A DNA stretch of 64,000 nt from Paenibacillus sp. R14(2021) (GTDB taxonomy: Bacteria; Bacillota; Bacilli; Paenibacillales; Paenibacillaceae). Below are positions 33,265 through 42,369 of the stretch, piece after piece. The notes below the pieces were generated by a model. It saw only the letters and a program-made list of their open reading frames with translations. It was not told the DNA's origin and searched no databases. A program made the position numbers and the translations under genes. Positions within the stretch are counted from its first letter, which is position 1. The number at the start of each line of letters is the position of its first letter. Location: the NCBI RefSeq assembly GCF_019431355.1, contig NZ_CP080269.1:1054001-1118000 (forward strand), read 5' to 3'.

Positions 33265-34528
33265 GGGTTTTCCAGCCTTCTTCCAGAGCCGGCGTATAGG
33301 CTGCCTGAAGATCGGGCAGCTTGTGCTTCAGCAGCTCATCCGCAGGTACGGAAGCATCGCCGCTTTTGGACTTAAGCGCTTCGTACAGCTGCTTGTCGAC
33401 TCCCTCCAGCTTGGAAGGATCGATACCAATGCCGTCTCCCCAGCCCTTTGCCGGATCGGACTTCTCGAACTGCAGCTTCGGCTCTAGAATGAGATTGGCT
33501 ACGACCATCGCTGCGGCCTTGTGCGCGGCATCGTAAGGAATCGCAACATAATGATAGTCGCCGATTGTGCCGGTATCGAAGACGTACGGTCGTGCCGACT
33601 TAGGCAGTTTGCCTTTACCGATGTCGGTCGCGATTCCGCCAATGTCCTGCGTGAACGCAAAGTCCACTTCGTTGTTATTGAACAGCGTTGTAAGCTCGGC
33701 GACTGTTTTCGGGTAGGTTTCCCCTTTACGCCATAAGGATGGCTTAATTTCGTTCAGATAATTCCAAGCTTTCGCGGCTTCGGCATCGAATGCTTGTTGT
33801 TCGAAGGGCTTCGCCCAGTTCTGATAGCCGCCGCTCATCTCGTAAAATAATTGCTTCACAAAGCGCGTGCCCGTAAAGTCTGGCGGTGCATCGTATGTAA
33901 ACCGTCCGGGATGGTTGATAATCCATGCCTTCAAGTCTTGGTAACTGCGCGGCAGCTCTTCTGGCTTAATTCGATTGGAATCGTACACGAATTGGAATTG
34001 CGCACTTCCCCAGACCGATTCGTAGCCCTCCGTATCCAAGCCGAAGTCCTTCTGGACGGCTGGATTCGAATAGTCGACGTATTTCGCATTTGGCAGCTTG
34101 GATGCGAAAGGACCGAACAACGCGTCTGCCTGCTTCAAGGTGGCGAAGTTCTCGCCGTTTATCCAGATCAAATCTACGCTGCCGTCCTTGGCTTTGCCCG
34201 CCTGCTTCTCGTTCAGCACTTTATTCACCGCTTCCGCGGTATCAGCAATCGGTACACGATGCAGGGTAATGTTATATTTCTCTTTCAACTCAGTTCCGTA
34301 CTTCTGGTCTACGAATTCATTGATCGCATCGCTTCCGCCCCACATGTACCAATTGACGGTTTTCCCTCTGGCTTCAGCCAGCACATCATCCCAGCTGCCT
34401 GATAACAGCGCCGCATTCGAATCCGCATCCAAGGCTTTATCGCTCGTACGGCTGTAGGAACACGCAGCTAAGGTCACGCTCAGCATGCATAGGACAAGAG
34501 TGGCGAGAAGATATCGTTTCATTGTCAT
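33245..34528 (-). CDS. ABC transporter substrate-binding lipoprotein (YnjB-like)
   Basis: 427 residues from ATG 34528, with GGGTGG just before; the open frame begins at 34552. Lipobox LAAC. The mature protein starts with a domain very like E. coli YnjB: VNWYMWGGSDAINEFVD, DTAEAVNKVLNEKQAG, SVDLIWINGENFATLKQAD. This family resembles polyamine/thiamine-type binding folds but its ligand is unknown. A 126-base gap separates it from the oxidoreductase gene, so it may have an additional promoter. Confidence 0.9.
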   Translation of the reverse strand: MTMKRYLLATLVLCMLSVTLAACSYSRTSDKALDADSNAALLSGSWDDVLAEARGKTVNWYMWGGSDAINEFVDQKYGTELKEKYNITLHRVPIADTAEAVNKVLNEKQAGKAKDGSVDLIWINGENFATLKQADALFGPFASKLPNAKYVDYSNPAVQKDFGLDTEGYESVWGSAQFQFVYDSNRIKPEELPRSYQDLKAWIINHPGRFTYDAPPDFTGTRFVKQLFYEMSGGYQNWAKPFEQQAFDAEAAKAWNYLNEIKPSLWRKGETYPKTVAELTTLFNNNEVDFAFTQDIGGIATDIGKGKLPKSARPYVFDTGTIGDYHYVAIPYDAAHKAAAMVVANLILEPKLQFEKSDPAKGWGDGIGIDPSKLEGVDKQLYEALKSKSGDASVPADELLKHKLPDLQAAYTPALEEGWKTHVLFGK

Positions 34529-34654
34529 AAGGACCACCCCGGTCTTTATCATTTATGGTTGATGAATGAACCCTAACTACTTAGTTTGTTACAGTTTTAG
34601 CCCTTTATGGTATAAACTATGCGTTCGTTTGTTCGGCAAGCACTGCTCATTACG

Positions 34655-36085
34655 CTATCGAAACCATTTCACGTATGTCTTCATGAGCCGTCCTGCAATT
34701 CCGCCTTGAAACAGCTTATCCCGCCAATATTGATCGGCCGTTTTCATGAAGGCTTCGGAGCGGGCCGGGTACGGATGCACCACATGCGAAATGTCGGGCA
34801 GCTTACGGCCGAAACGTTTCATAAACACGGCTTGCTGCATCCAATCCCCTGCTCCGTGCCCAGCGGCATGAGCGCCTAGTATCAATCCTTTACGATCCGT
34901 AATGACCTTCACGATGCCTTCCGTATTCCGGTCGGTTATGAAGCGGTCCACATGATCGAGCGTTACTTTATATACCCGGATATCATTGCCCATATGCTGA
35001 CGCGCCTCTTCCTCCGTCATGCCCAGATGGAAGATTTCCGGATCCGTATAAACGACCCAGGGCACGTTCGCGTAGCTGACCTTACGTTTCAGGCCGAACA
35101 CCGCGTTACCGACGACAAGCTTTCCTTCCATACCCGCGGCATGCGTGAACGGAAATGGTTTGATTACATCTCCGACCGCATAGATGTGCGGGATGCTGGT
35201 CTGAAGCGTCTTCTTTACGGCGACATGGTCGCCATCCATTTGCACGCCTATTCGCTCAAGGCCAAGGCGGTCAATATTCGGCCTGCGGCCAGTGGCAATA
35301 AACAGGGCTTCTGTCTCGAGGTGGAGCTGCTCCCCGTTTTGAATAATCGTTACCCGTTTCTGTCCATCGGGCAAAGCTTCGACTTTATTCGCACTTGCGC
35401 CAAACATCACGGTCATCTCTTTGTCCAGAGCAGCCTGCACGTAAGGGACGAGATCCGCGTCTTCATTAGCCAGCAGCCGCACTGCACGTTCGAGCACCGT
35501 TACTTGAGTGCCAAGACGGGCAAAGGCTTGCGACAATTCCAGACCGACCGGACCGGCACCGATGACGACCATAGTCTTGGGCAGCGCCTGCATGTCGAAG
35601 ACGCTTTCGTTGGTTAAATAATCGACATCGCGTAAGCCTTCGATCGTTGGAATAGCCGTGCGAGAGCCCGTCGCAATGACGATTCGTTTACCGTACAGCA
35701 CTTCGTCGCCAATCTCGATGAGATGCTTGTCTCGGAATTGGCCGTGGCCTTGGTATACGTCCACGCCCAAGCTGCGGAACCTTTCTCTGCTGTCGTGAGG
35801 CTGAATGGCCGCTTTGGCCGCCTGCACCCTTCCGTAGGCTTCGAGGTAATTGGCTTCGCCCTGCAAGGTCAATCCATAGGCTTCCGCGGCTTTCTTGGCT
35901 GTATGCAGCTCTTTCGCTGCGGCAATCAGCGCCTTGGAAGGCACGCATCCGGTATGTAGGCAATCGCCTCCCGGTTCAGGCTCTTTCTCAATCAAGGCCA
36001 CCTTCACCCCGAAACCCACTGCGCCTGCCGCCACGGTTAATCCGCCGGATCCGCCGCCGATAACAATGAGATCATAGCTTTTCAT
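34655..36085 (-). CDS. FAD-dependent pyridine-nucleotide disulfide oxidoreductase (mercuric-reductase/Lpd-like)
   Basis: 476 residues. FAD-binding GGGSGG at residues 9-14, redox-active disulfide in GGDCLHTGCVPSKA, NAD(P)H-binding GAGPVGLE, second FAD motif YAVGDV, and a dimerisation domain ending HVVHPYPARSEA, which has the catalytic His but Tyr where HPH is usual. The C-terminal vicinal Cys pair and N-terminal metal domain of true mercuric reductase are absent, so mercury is unlikely to be the substrate. It is 18 bases downstream of the TVP38 gene. This MerA-like enzyme plus TVP38 pairing recurs in many bacteria (recalled). The extra C-terminal tail (GRLMKTYVKWFR) may be membrane-associated. 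Confidence 0.92.
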   Translation of the reverse strand: MKSYDLIVIGGGSGGLTVAAGAVGFGVKVALIEKEPEPGGDCLHTGCVPSKALIAAAKELHTAKKAAEAYGLTLQGEANYLEAYGRVQAAKAAIQPHDSRERFRSLGVDVYQGHGQFRDKHLIEIGDEVLYGKRIVIATGSRTAIPTIEGLRDVDYLTNESVFDMQALPKTMVVIGAGPVGLELSQAFARLGTQVTVLERAVRLLANEDADLVPYVQAALDKEMTVMFGASANKVEALPDGQKRVTIIQNGEQLHLETEALFIATGRRPNIDRLGLERIGVQMDGDHVAVKKTLQTSIPHIYAVGDVIKPFPFTHAAGMEGKLVVGNAVFGLKRKVSYANVPWVVYTDPEIFHLGMTEEEARQHMGNDIRVYKVTLDHVDRFITDRNTEGIVKVITDRKGLILGAHAAGHGAGDWMQQAVFMKRFGRKLPDISHVVHPYPARSEAFMKTADQYWRDKLFQGGIAGRLMKTYVKWFR

Positions 36086-36103
36086 CGCAGATGCCCTTCC
36101 TCT

Positions 36104-36745
36104 CTATGCTTTAGGAACCACGCGTTTTTTCAAGATAACCGGAATAATGGTGACAAGCGCAAACACGATCACGGCCAGGATGATGTACGACTTCTTGCCT
36201 TCAAGGAAACTCGAGCCTAGAAAGTTGTAAGCGAACGTGCCGGGCAGGATGCCGAGCAGCGTACCGAACAAGAAGGCGGTAAACCGTACTTTGGCCAGAC
36301 CTGCCCCATAGCTGATCAGATCGAACGGGAATATAGGAATGAACCGGAGAAACAAAATATAGATGAAACCCTTCTGCTGCAGCTGCCCTTCAAGCTTGCC
36401 CCATTTCGTCCTCGCCTTCATCGAAACAAATCGATCTCCCAGCAACCTCGCTAATCCGAAAGCGAGCGCTGCCCCTAGCGTCGCGCCGACGATCGTATAC
36501 ACCGTTCCCCAGAGCGGACCGAAGGCAAGTCCGCCAGCCAAAGAAAGAACGGACGCCGGAAACAAGATCAACGGACGCACGGCATAGAGAAGGATGAACA
36601 GTGCCGGCGCAGCCCAGCCGAAGGTTAATATCCAGGTGCGGATCCCTTCCGGACTCAGATGCAGCACATAGTGATTAAACGCCAGCAGCCCTAGGATGAC
36701 GAGGACGGCCGCTGCGGGTTTTACAAGCTTCGATCTCAGTTTCAT
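36104..36745 (-). CDS. TVP38/TMEM64-family (DedA-like) membrane protein
   Basis: 213 residues with about six membrane segments. The SNARE-associated/DedA core is FLRFIPIFPFDLISYGAGLAK-like with re-entrant loops (RPLILFPASVLSLAGGLAFG). DedA/TMEM64 relatives move lipids or undecaprenyl phosphate across membranes; E. coli YdjX and YdjZ are the closest functional counterparts in context. First gene of the seven-gene operon; AAAGGAG before ATG 36745. Confidence 0.92.
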   Translation of the reverse strand: MKLRSKLVKPAAAVLVILGLLAFNHYVLHLSPEGIRTWILTFGWAAPALFILLYAVRPLILFPASVLSLAGGLAFGPLWGTVYTIVGATLGAALAFGLARLLGDRFVSMKARTKWGKLEGQLQQKGFIYILFLRFIPIFPFDLISYGAGLAKVRFTAFLFGTLLGILPGTFAYNFLGSSFLEGKKSYIILAVIVFALVTIIPVILKKRVVPKA

Positions 36746-36798
36746 GACACGTCTCCTTTACAGGCAGTTTAACCGGGAGCTCCAGTGATTATGAAAAA

Positions 36799-36828
36799 AA
36801 CCAGCAGTTCAAAGCAGAACTGCTGGTT
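36799..36828 (-). terminator. Terminator after the DinB-like gene
   Basis: AACCAGCAGTTC (36799-36810) pairs perfectly with GAACTGCTGGTT (36817-36828). The T-run is on the minus transcript. Confidence 0.9.
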
Positions 36829-36844
36829 GTTCTTGCAACTATCA

Positions 36845-37300
36845 TCATTTCAACGCATTATTCATTCCGTATACGACGCCTTGGTGATAGAACAGATGCA
36901 GCGATGTTGCATAGATCAGCTCGCCAATCGTTTCGGCTTTCAGGAAGTTCTCCTTAACGGGTTCGCCCAGTCTGTCCTTCAACGTTTCCTTGAGATATTC
37001 GCGGTGCAATTTCAGCTGCGCCATCAGCGTATCCCACGCCGGAGCTTCTTCTTCCCAAGCCGTCGGTATCGTGCCGTAAGCGAATAACGCCTGGTAGGAA
37101 TCAGGAAGAACGAGCGGCTGCTCCGACAGACTGAGCACATGGAACTGCGTCACGACAAGAACGTGGCCGAGATGCCAGTGGATATGGTTTTTGAAGCCTG
37201 CGGGAATGATATTGCGTTTCTCAGGTACAGACTGCTCGAATACCTCGATCAATTGATCCATGTGTTTGTCGAAGACATGCCATGCGAATTCCGTTCTCAT
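36845..37300 (-). CDS. DinB-family protein
   Basis: 151 residues of four-helix-bundle type. The three metal-ligand histidines of DinB/YfiT proteins appear as HWHLGHVL and the final LFYHQGVVYG. Members include bacillithiol-dependent transferases, though many are uncharacterised. GGAGG before ATG 37300. Monocistronic between the TVP38 operon and msrAB. Confidence 0.85.
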   Translation of the reverse strand: MRTEFAWHVFDKHMDQLIEVFEQSVPEKRNIIPAGFKNHIHWHLGHVLVVTQFHVLSLSEQPLVLPDSYQALFAYGTIPTAWEEEAPAWDTLMAQLKLHREYLKETLKDRLGEPVKENFLKAETIGELIYATSLHLFYHQGVVYGMNNALK

Positions 37301-37364
37301 CGTATAATTCCTCCAGTAAGTTAGGTTTGATGAATGATGTTGAAGCAGATTGGATAAGGCTTAC

Positions 37365-38498
37365 TTACTCGGCAAACAGCTTGGCATAAGCGCCGTAGCC
37401 TCTTTTCTCGAGATCAGCCTTTGGAATAAAGTCCATCGCTGCGGAGTTCATGCAGAAGCGCAGTCCTGTCGGTTTAGGGCCGTCTTTGAACACGTCTCCG
37501 AGGAAAGAGTCGGCGATGCGGCTTCTGACTTGTACGCCCGAGAAAATGCTGCCATGTTCTTTCAGTACGATGTTGCCTGGCTCGAGCGGCTTCGTAAAGC
37601 TAGGCCAGCCGGTACCCGCGTCGTACTTATCCTTCGAGCTGAACAACGGCTCGCCCGAGACGATATCGACGTAGATGCCCTCTTCTTTGTTATCCCAATA
37701 CGCATTGTTGAACGGTGTTTCATCTTGTCCGTTCTGCGTGACGTTATATTGGAGCTTCGTGAGTGTTTTCAGCTTTTCTTCTTTGTTGAAATCTTTGTCG
37801 TAGCTTTGACCGGCACTGAACTTCACTTCCCGATCCTTACCCCAAACCTTGTCTAGGAAGCCGTCACGGCCGGAAAACATTTCGCTCATCTTATAGCTGA
37901 GCGAATGATTGATATAGTAGTCCTGATGCTCATTCTCTGCTTTGTAGAACGTCGTTGCTGCATCAATCCTCGTCACGATCGGCTTGTTGAACCGTTTGGA
38001 CGCCTCCAGCTCCTTCACGGAAGCTTCCACCGACTTCTGCTGCTCATCGCTTGTATAGAAGACGGCTGATTGATATTCATTGCCGCGGTCGCCGAATTGG
38101 CCTTCCTTATCGGTAGGATCGACGTTGCGCCAGAATACTTGCAGCAGCTCGTCATAAGAGATGACATCCGGGTTATAGTGAACTTCGACCGATTCCAGAT
38201 GACCTGTCGTTTCTGAGCCCACTTCTGCATACGTCGGATTTTCCTTTTGCCCGCCCGTATAGCCTGTATATACGCTCAATACACCGTTAAGCTCTTGGAA
38301 TGCCTCTTCCATATGCCAGAAGCAGCCGCCCGCGAATATGGCGGTATCAGTCGACGTATTTGCGTTCTCATTAATTGTGGTCAGCACGTCCTGCGCCTCG
38401 GCAACTCTGGATTTGTTGAGTGTACCGTAGACGAAATAACCAATTATGGCTATTAGCGCTATGGATACCGCATAGAATCTAACCTTTTTCCTTTTCAT
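37365..38498 (-). CDS. msrAB: Membrane-anchored bifunctional methionine sulfoxide reductase MsrA/MsrB
   Basis: 377 residues. One N-terminal membrane helix ([18 protein letters not shown]) anchors the enzyme outside the cell. The MsrA domain (about 48-205) has the catalytic motif AGGCFW. The MsrB domain (about 230-375) has AGTGWPSF, then [13 protein letters not shown] and the catalytic Cys in [11 protein letters not shown]. The CxxC zinc pairs of many MsrB proteins are missing, which is common in fused forms. It repairs S- and R-methionine sulfoxide in exported proteins, with electrons from an extracytoplasmic thioredoxin-like donor. Confidence 0.93.
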   Translation of the reverse strand: MKRKKVRFYAVSIALIAIIGYFVYGTLNKSRVAEAQDVLTTINENANTSTDTAIFAGGCFWHMEEAFQELNGVLSVYTGYTGGQKENPTYAEVGSETTGHLESVEVHYNPDVISYDELLQVFWRNVDPTDKEGQFGDRGNEYQSAVFYTSDEQQKSVEASVKELEASKRFNKPIVTRIDAATTFYKAENEHQDYYINHSLSYKMSEMFSGRDGFLDKVWGKDREVKFSAGQSYDKDFNKEEKLKTLTKLQYNVTQNGQDETPFNNAYWDNKEEGIYVDIVSGEPLFSSKDKYDAGTGWPSFTKPLEPGNIVLKEHGSIFSGVQVRSRIADSFLGDVFKDGPKPTGLRFCMNSAAMDFIPKADLEKRGYGAYAKLFAE

Positions 38499-38872
38499 AA
38501 TCCCTTACACCTCCGTGAAATCAATTGGGGTTTATGTATCCCCGTTAATCAACTGCTGCTCCCGCATACGTTCTCCGACTGCGACCTTTTCTTCCGCGTT
38601 CATCACTTGTCTCGCGCCGACCGCCTCCCTTTTCCTTACACTTAGCATTTTAACAAGTCGCGGGCGTGGGATAATCTGAGAGAAGTCATGTCTTTGCCGG
38701 TGAAAATCAACGCAATTTACCGTTTCGTCATGCTCGATGAGAAGCACTATGCCAAAAGTCATGTTAAAGCAGCGGCCTCGGCTCGCAATGAAGCAAACGT
38801 CTTAACTGGCGAAGCTTACCAGAAAACAAAAAATACCGCGATTTCCGCGGTATTTGCTCATTGGCTGTTCGA
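38499..38872. other. Intergenic region between msrAB and the MFS gene
   Basis: No convincing gene. A minus-strand frame reads MNAEEKVAVGERMREQQL and a few codons more (about 38530-38603), possibly a small protein or remnant, but without a clear ribosome site. The MFS terminator is at its right end. Confidence 0.4.
38831..38855 (-). terminator. Terminator after the MFS gene
   Basis: AAATACCGCG (38831-38840) pairs with CGCGGTATTT (38846-38855). The run of A before it gives a T-run on the minus transcript. Confidence 0.85.
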
Positions 38873-40219
38873 TTATTTCGCCGTCTCTGCCGCGCTTGAC
38901 GCGCTGCTCAACCGACGGGCGGAATCGGCATACCACAGCAGCACGCATAAGGAGCAGATGCATACCCCGATTAATACGCCGTACACATGCTTGTAGGCGA
39001 GAACTAGCGTGTGCTTCGCTTGCAGCTCGAGCAGCAGACCGCAAACCGCAACGGAGAACGAACCGCCGAAAAACTGGACGAGCTGCATGAAGCCCATGCC
39101 CGAGCCGATCAGCTTGGTCGGCAAAATGCGCGAGGTTTCGTTGTTTAACGATGCGATCGTTGCAGACATCGCCGGCGAGAAGCACAGATAACCGATCAAA
39201 ATAACCGCCCATGAGGCGCTGAGTTCCGCCCGGAAGACAATCAGCACGACCGCCAGCACGATATGCCCTAGAACGAGAAACCGCACATTCCCATAGCGGT
39301 CGATCCAGCGGCCGACGTAGCGCGCGAGAAAGGCAGACAATAGAGCGCCAGGCGCAATGATAAATCCGATCTTAAGCGGCGATTGGCCGTACAGGTTCGC
39401 CAGCGCGAGCGGCATCAAAAACAAATTGCCGAGATTCAGCATCAATGTGCAAAACCCGACGACAAGCAGTTTTCGATAAGCCGGCTTTACGAGCAGCTCC
39501 GAGTTAATAAAGGATTCTTTCGCCCGTTTGAGATGCCAGGCATGCGCCGCTATCGAGACCAGCCCGATGACCAGCCACAGAGCCGAGCGCTGCGTCACGG
39601 CCGTCAGCAGCGCAACCGCATTAACGACGGTCAAGATCGCACCAATCACATCGAACCGAAACGGCTTCGGCTGTTCCTTAGGAAGCAGGCGAAGCAGAAT
39701 CGGAAGCAGGAGAAGAACCAGGCAGGTGACGGCAAATAACCCGTTCCAGCCGAAGTATTCGCTGATGATCCCGCCGACGATCGGCCCGAGCCCGAAAGCC
39801 ATTGCCGAACCTGACGAGATCATCGCTATCGCCCTGCCCCGCCTCTCGTACGGAATGTACCGGCTGGCAAGTACTAACCCGAGGCCTGCCATGGCGCCGG
39901 CCCCCGCCGATTGGACGATCCGAGCAAACAGCAGCGTCTCGAAGGTTGACGCGAAGATGCCGAAGACGGAAGCGAGGCCGAGGATGATGAGCCCGACAGC
40001 GATCAATCTTCGAATCTGCAGCACGTCGGAGAGCCTGCTGTATATCACCGTAGATAAGGCGTAGCCAATGGAGTAACTGGAAATAATCCACGATCCAAGT
40101 GCCGCAGATACGTCGATGTCGTGGATGATACTCGGTAAGGAGACGTTGAACATCGTTGTATTCATGATGACGATGAACAGTCCGAACGTCCAAACCGGCA
40201 TGACAATTTTGTCGTTCAT
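38873..40219 (-). CDS. MFS drug/proton antiporter (14-helix, TetL/DHA2-like)
   Basis: 448 residues with about 14 membrane helices. Motif A-type loop RLSDVLQIRRL after helix 2, and motif C-like GLGPIVGGIISEYFGWNGLF in helix 5, typical of drug:H+ antiporters. The QSAGAGAMAGLGLVLASRYIP helix matches DHA2 exporters. Exact substrate unknown. No adjacent regulator, so expression control is unclear. Confidence 0.88.
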   Translation of the reverse strand: MNDKIVMPVWTFGLFIVIMNTTMFNVSLPSIIHDIDVSAALGSWIISSYSIGYALSTVIYSRLSDVLQIRRLIAVGLIILGLASVFGIFASTFETLLFARIVQSAGAGAMAGLGLVLASRYIPYERRGRAIAMISSGSAMAFGLGPIVGGIISEYFGWNGLFAVTCLVLLLLPILLRLLPKEQPKPFRFDVIGAILTVVNAVALLTAVTQRSALWLVIGLVSIAAHAWHLKRAKESFINSELLVKPAYRKLLVVGFCTLMLNLGNLFLMPLALANLYGQSPLKIGFIIAPGALLSAFLARYVGRWIDRYGNVRFLVLGHIVLAVVLIVFRAELSASWAVILIGYLCFSPAMSATIASLNNETSRILPTKLIGSGMGFMQLVQFFGGSFSVAVCGLLLELQAKHTLVLAYKHVYGVLIGVCICSLCVLLWYADSARRLSSASSAAETAK

Positions 40220-40407
40220 TTTGATGCCGCCTATCTATTCCTTGATAGTTAGATGATGTAATCAGAAGTTCATTTTTGCAAGCCAGCGATGTACTTTGTA
40301 GCGCGCGCCTCATCGCCTCTTCGCTTGGGACCGCTCCTCGATATCGCCCTCGGGTGGCCGTCGTACAAAGAGGCAGATGAAATGCGCGAGCTGATGGAGC
40401 CTAAACG
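40220..40407. other. Intergenic region with a short plus-strand coding remnant
   Basis: The plus strand near 40315-40411 reads LGPLLDIALGWPSYKEADEM then RELMEPKR and a stop. It looks like the C-terminal end of a lost gene, but I do not recognise the family. Nothing else is seen. Confidence 0.3.
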
Positions 40408-40839
40408 TTAACCGACAAGATTCGTTTGGATTTCGATATTGCCGACAGTAGCTCTGTAATACGGGCAGATGCCGTGAGCTTCCTCGATGACTTGCTTCGC
40501 TATGTCGGATGCAACGCCTTTAACCGTAACGTCCAGCTTCACCGCCAGCACGAATTTGTCTTCGGTATCCTTGCCGAGCGTCACTTGGGAAGCGATTTGA
40601 ATGCTATCCGCTTTGATCTTCTTGTTGCGGAGCGCAACGCCCATCGCGCCTTCGAAGCATGCGGCGAATCCAGCTGCAAACAACTGCTCGGGGTTGGTTC
40701 CTTCTCCACCGGGTCCCCCTAATTCTTTAGGTACTCTCATACTCACGTTCAGGTAGTTGTCCGAGGAAACCGCCCTGCCTTCTCTTCCACCTTCAACGTT
40801 TACGGTAGCTGTGTACAATGGTTTTTCGATTTTAATCAT
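40408..40839 (-). CDS. Organic hydroperoxide resistance protein (Ohr/OsmC family)
   Basis: 143 residues. It reduces organic peroxides through two cysteines in FAACFEG and HGICPY, which match the Ohr pair. ATG 40839 with AAAGGAG is preferred over an in-frame TTG two codons earlier. Last gene of the TetR-led operon (TetR, SDR, cysteine hydrolase, Ohr); co-expression suggests a response to electrophiles or peroxides. Confidence 0.92.
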   Translation of the reverse strand: MIKIEKPLYTATVNVEGGREGRAVSSDNYLNVSMRVPKELGGPGGEGTNPEQLFAAGFAACFEGAMGVALRNKKIKADSIQIASQVTLGKDTEDKFVLAVKLDVTVKGVASDIAKQVIEEAHGICPYYRATVGNIEIQTNLVG

Positions 40840-40884
40840 GTTCAAGTCTCTCCTTTGATTTAGGTTTTGGATGGCACTGCTTGA

Positions 40885-41499
40885 TTAAAGCGCTGCAAGC
40901 AGTTCTTCGGTGGTCAAGATCGCATGCGCATAGGTCGGACCGTTAATTTCATGGGCCGCATGCATCCCTTCTTTAGTGAAAGCCGCCGTCGCATCTTTTA
41001 CAAGGGTAACATGGTAACCAAGCTCCATGCCGAACCGCGAGGTCGCCTCGATGCACGTATTGGCCAGCATGCCGACAACGATAATCTTCTGAACGCCGTG
41101 CATTTTTAGCTGGTGGTCCAAATCTGTATTCGCGAATCCGCTGCTCGCCCAATGTTCTTTGGCAATCACGTCTCCCTGCTGAGGTTGAAAATCCGGATGG
41201 AACTCACCGCCCCAGGAATCTTTCGCAAACACTTGTCCTTGTTTAGCTTTAAGCTGGTAAGGCGTCGGATGCTTCCACGTGTCGAAATCACCAGGCTCGG
41301 AGCGGTGATGCGGAACGAAGAACACTTGAATGCCGGCTTTTCGAACCGCAGCAACGATTTTCTTCAAGTGCTCGAGTGTGTTTACGGCATCCGCGACTTC
41401 TTTCGTACGCGGAAATAGCTTGCCTTCGGGCGACAAGAAGTCATTGTAAGGGTCAACGAGAAGAAGACCAGTTGTTGCTGGTTCGTAGGTGTTGGACAT
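40885..41499 (-). CDS. Isochorismatase-like cysteine hydrolase
   Basis: 204 residues from ATG 41499 (GAAGGGAATG upstream); the open frame to 41721 merely antisenses the SDR gene end. Catalytic triad candidates are Asp in VDPYNDF, Lys in AKEHW and Cys in LANTCIEATSR. The family hydrolyses amide or vinyl-ether bonds (isochorismate, nicotinamide, ureidoacrylate); the substrate here is not predicted. It overlaps nothing and sits 34 bases after the SDR stop. Confidence 0.9.
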   Translation of the reverse strand: MSNTYEPATTGLLLVDPYNDFLSPEGKLFPRTKEVADAVNTLEHLKKIVAAVRKAGIQVFFVPHHRSEPGDFDTWKHPTPYQLKAKQGQVFAKDSWGGEFHPDFQPQQGDVIAKEHWASSGFANTDLDHQLKMHGVQKIIVVGMLANTCIEATSRFGMELGYHVTLVKDATAAFTKEGMHAAHEINGPTYAHAILTTEELLAAL

Positions 41500-41533
41500 G
41501 GTTAAACATTCCCTTCTATGCTGAAAAAAATTC

Positions 41534-42310
41534 TTATCCTTGACGGTAAATTGGCGCTCCGAGCGGGGATGCTGCTGCTCCCCCATCCACGACGATTTCA
41601 GCTCCTTGCACATAGGACGAATCATCGGATGCCAGGAACAATGCGACTTTGGCGACCTCTTCTGGATCACCCATCCGTTCCATCGGTATCGAACGCGCAT
41701 GGCCAGCCTCCAGCTTGGCAATGGCTTCCGGTGTCGACTGTTTCCAAATCGGCGTTCGTGTTGCCCCCGGAACCACCGTGTTTACGCGGATGCCTTTCGG
41801 CGACAATTCGGATACGAACACGCGAGCCATGCTGCTGATCGCTCCTTTGCTCGCTGCATAGGCAGACCGTGCCGGATAACCGTCGGTTGAGCGCGTCGAC
41901 CCTGTCAAGATGACTGAGGCACCTTCCTTGAGATGCGGCAGCGCGGATTGTACCGTGATGAAGACGCCGGTAACATTAATGTTAAGAACTTCTTGGAATG
42001 CGGAGACTGAGGTGCCTCCAAGCGGCGTGGGAGCCGCAATGCCAGCATTCGCGTATACAATATCAAGCCGGCCGAATGCTGCTATGGCTTCGGATACGGC
42101 ACGATCCATGCTGTCTGGATCAGCTGAATCTGCTTGAACGGCAATGACATTGCCAGCGCCCAGCTCCTCAGCCGCCGAGTTTAATGTATCTTGATTCCGT
42201 CCGGTGATGACGACCTTTGCACCTTCCGCGACAAACATTTTTGCGCTTGTCAATCCGATTCCGCTGCTGCCGCCCGTTATTAAAGCTACTTTACCATCGA
42301 GTTTACCCAT
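41534..42310 (-). CDS. Short-chain dehydrogenase/reductase
   Basis: 258 residues. Cofactor motif TGGSSGIG, NAG loop, catalytic Ser in LTGSTRS and YxxxK in YAASK. The TGRNQ residue after the second strand favours NADP(H). ATG 42310 with GGAGAGAG upstream; an ATG at 42373 is in frame but lacks spacing. Second gene of the TetR operon. Confidence 0.92.
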   Translation of the reverse strand: MGKLDGKVALITGGSSGIGLTSAKMFVAEGAKVVITGRNQDTLNSAAEELGAGNVIAVQADSADPDSMDRAVSEAIAAFGRLDIVYANAGIAAPTPLGGTSVSAFQEVLNINVTGVFITVQSALPHLKEGASVILTGSTRSTDGYPARSAYAASKGAISSMARVFVSELSPKGIRVNTVVPGATRTPIWKQSTPEAIAKLEAGHARSIPMERMGDPEEVAKVALFLASDDSSYVQGAEIVVDGGAAASPLGAPIYRQG

Positions 42311-42369
42311 TGTTAATTCTCTCTCCTTCACCTTAACATTCATGAAATAAAACAGCTGTAATGCGACTT

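Noticed and set aside
34655-36085. Mercury-resistance (MerA) assignment for the FAD oxidoreductase
   Set aside because: The C-terminal vicinal cysteine pair and N-terminal metal-binding domain are absent and there is no merR/merT nearby.
38688-38996. 102-codon plus-strand frame near the MFS gene end
   Set aside because: It runs through the MFS terminator hairpin and is antisense to the MFS C-terminus.
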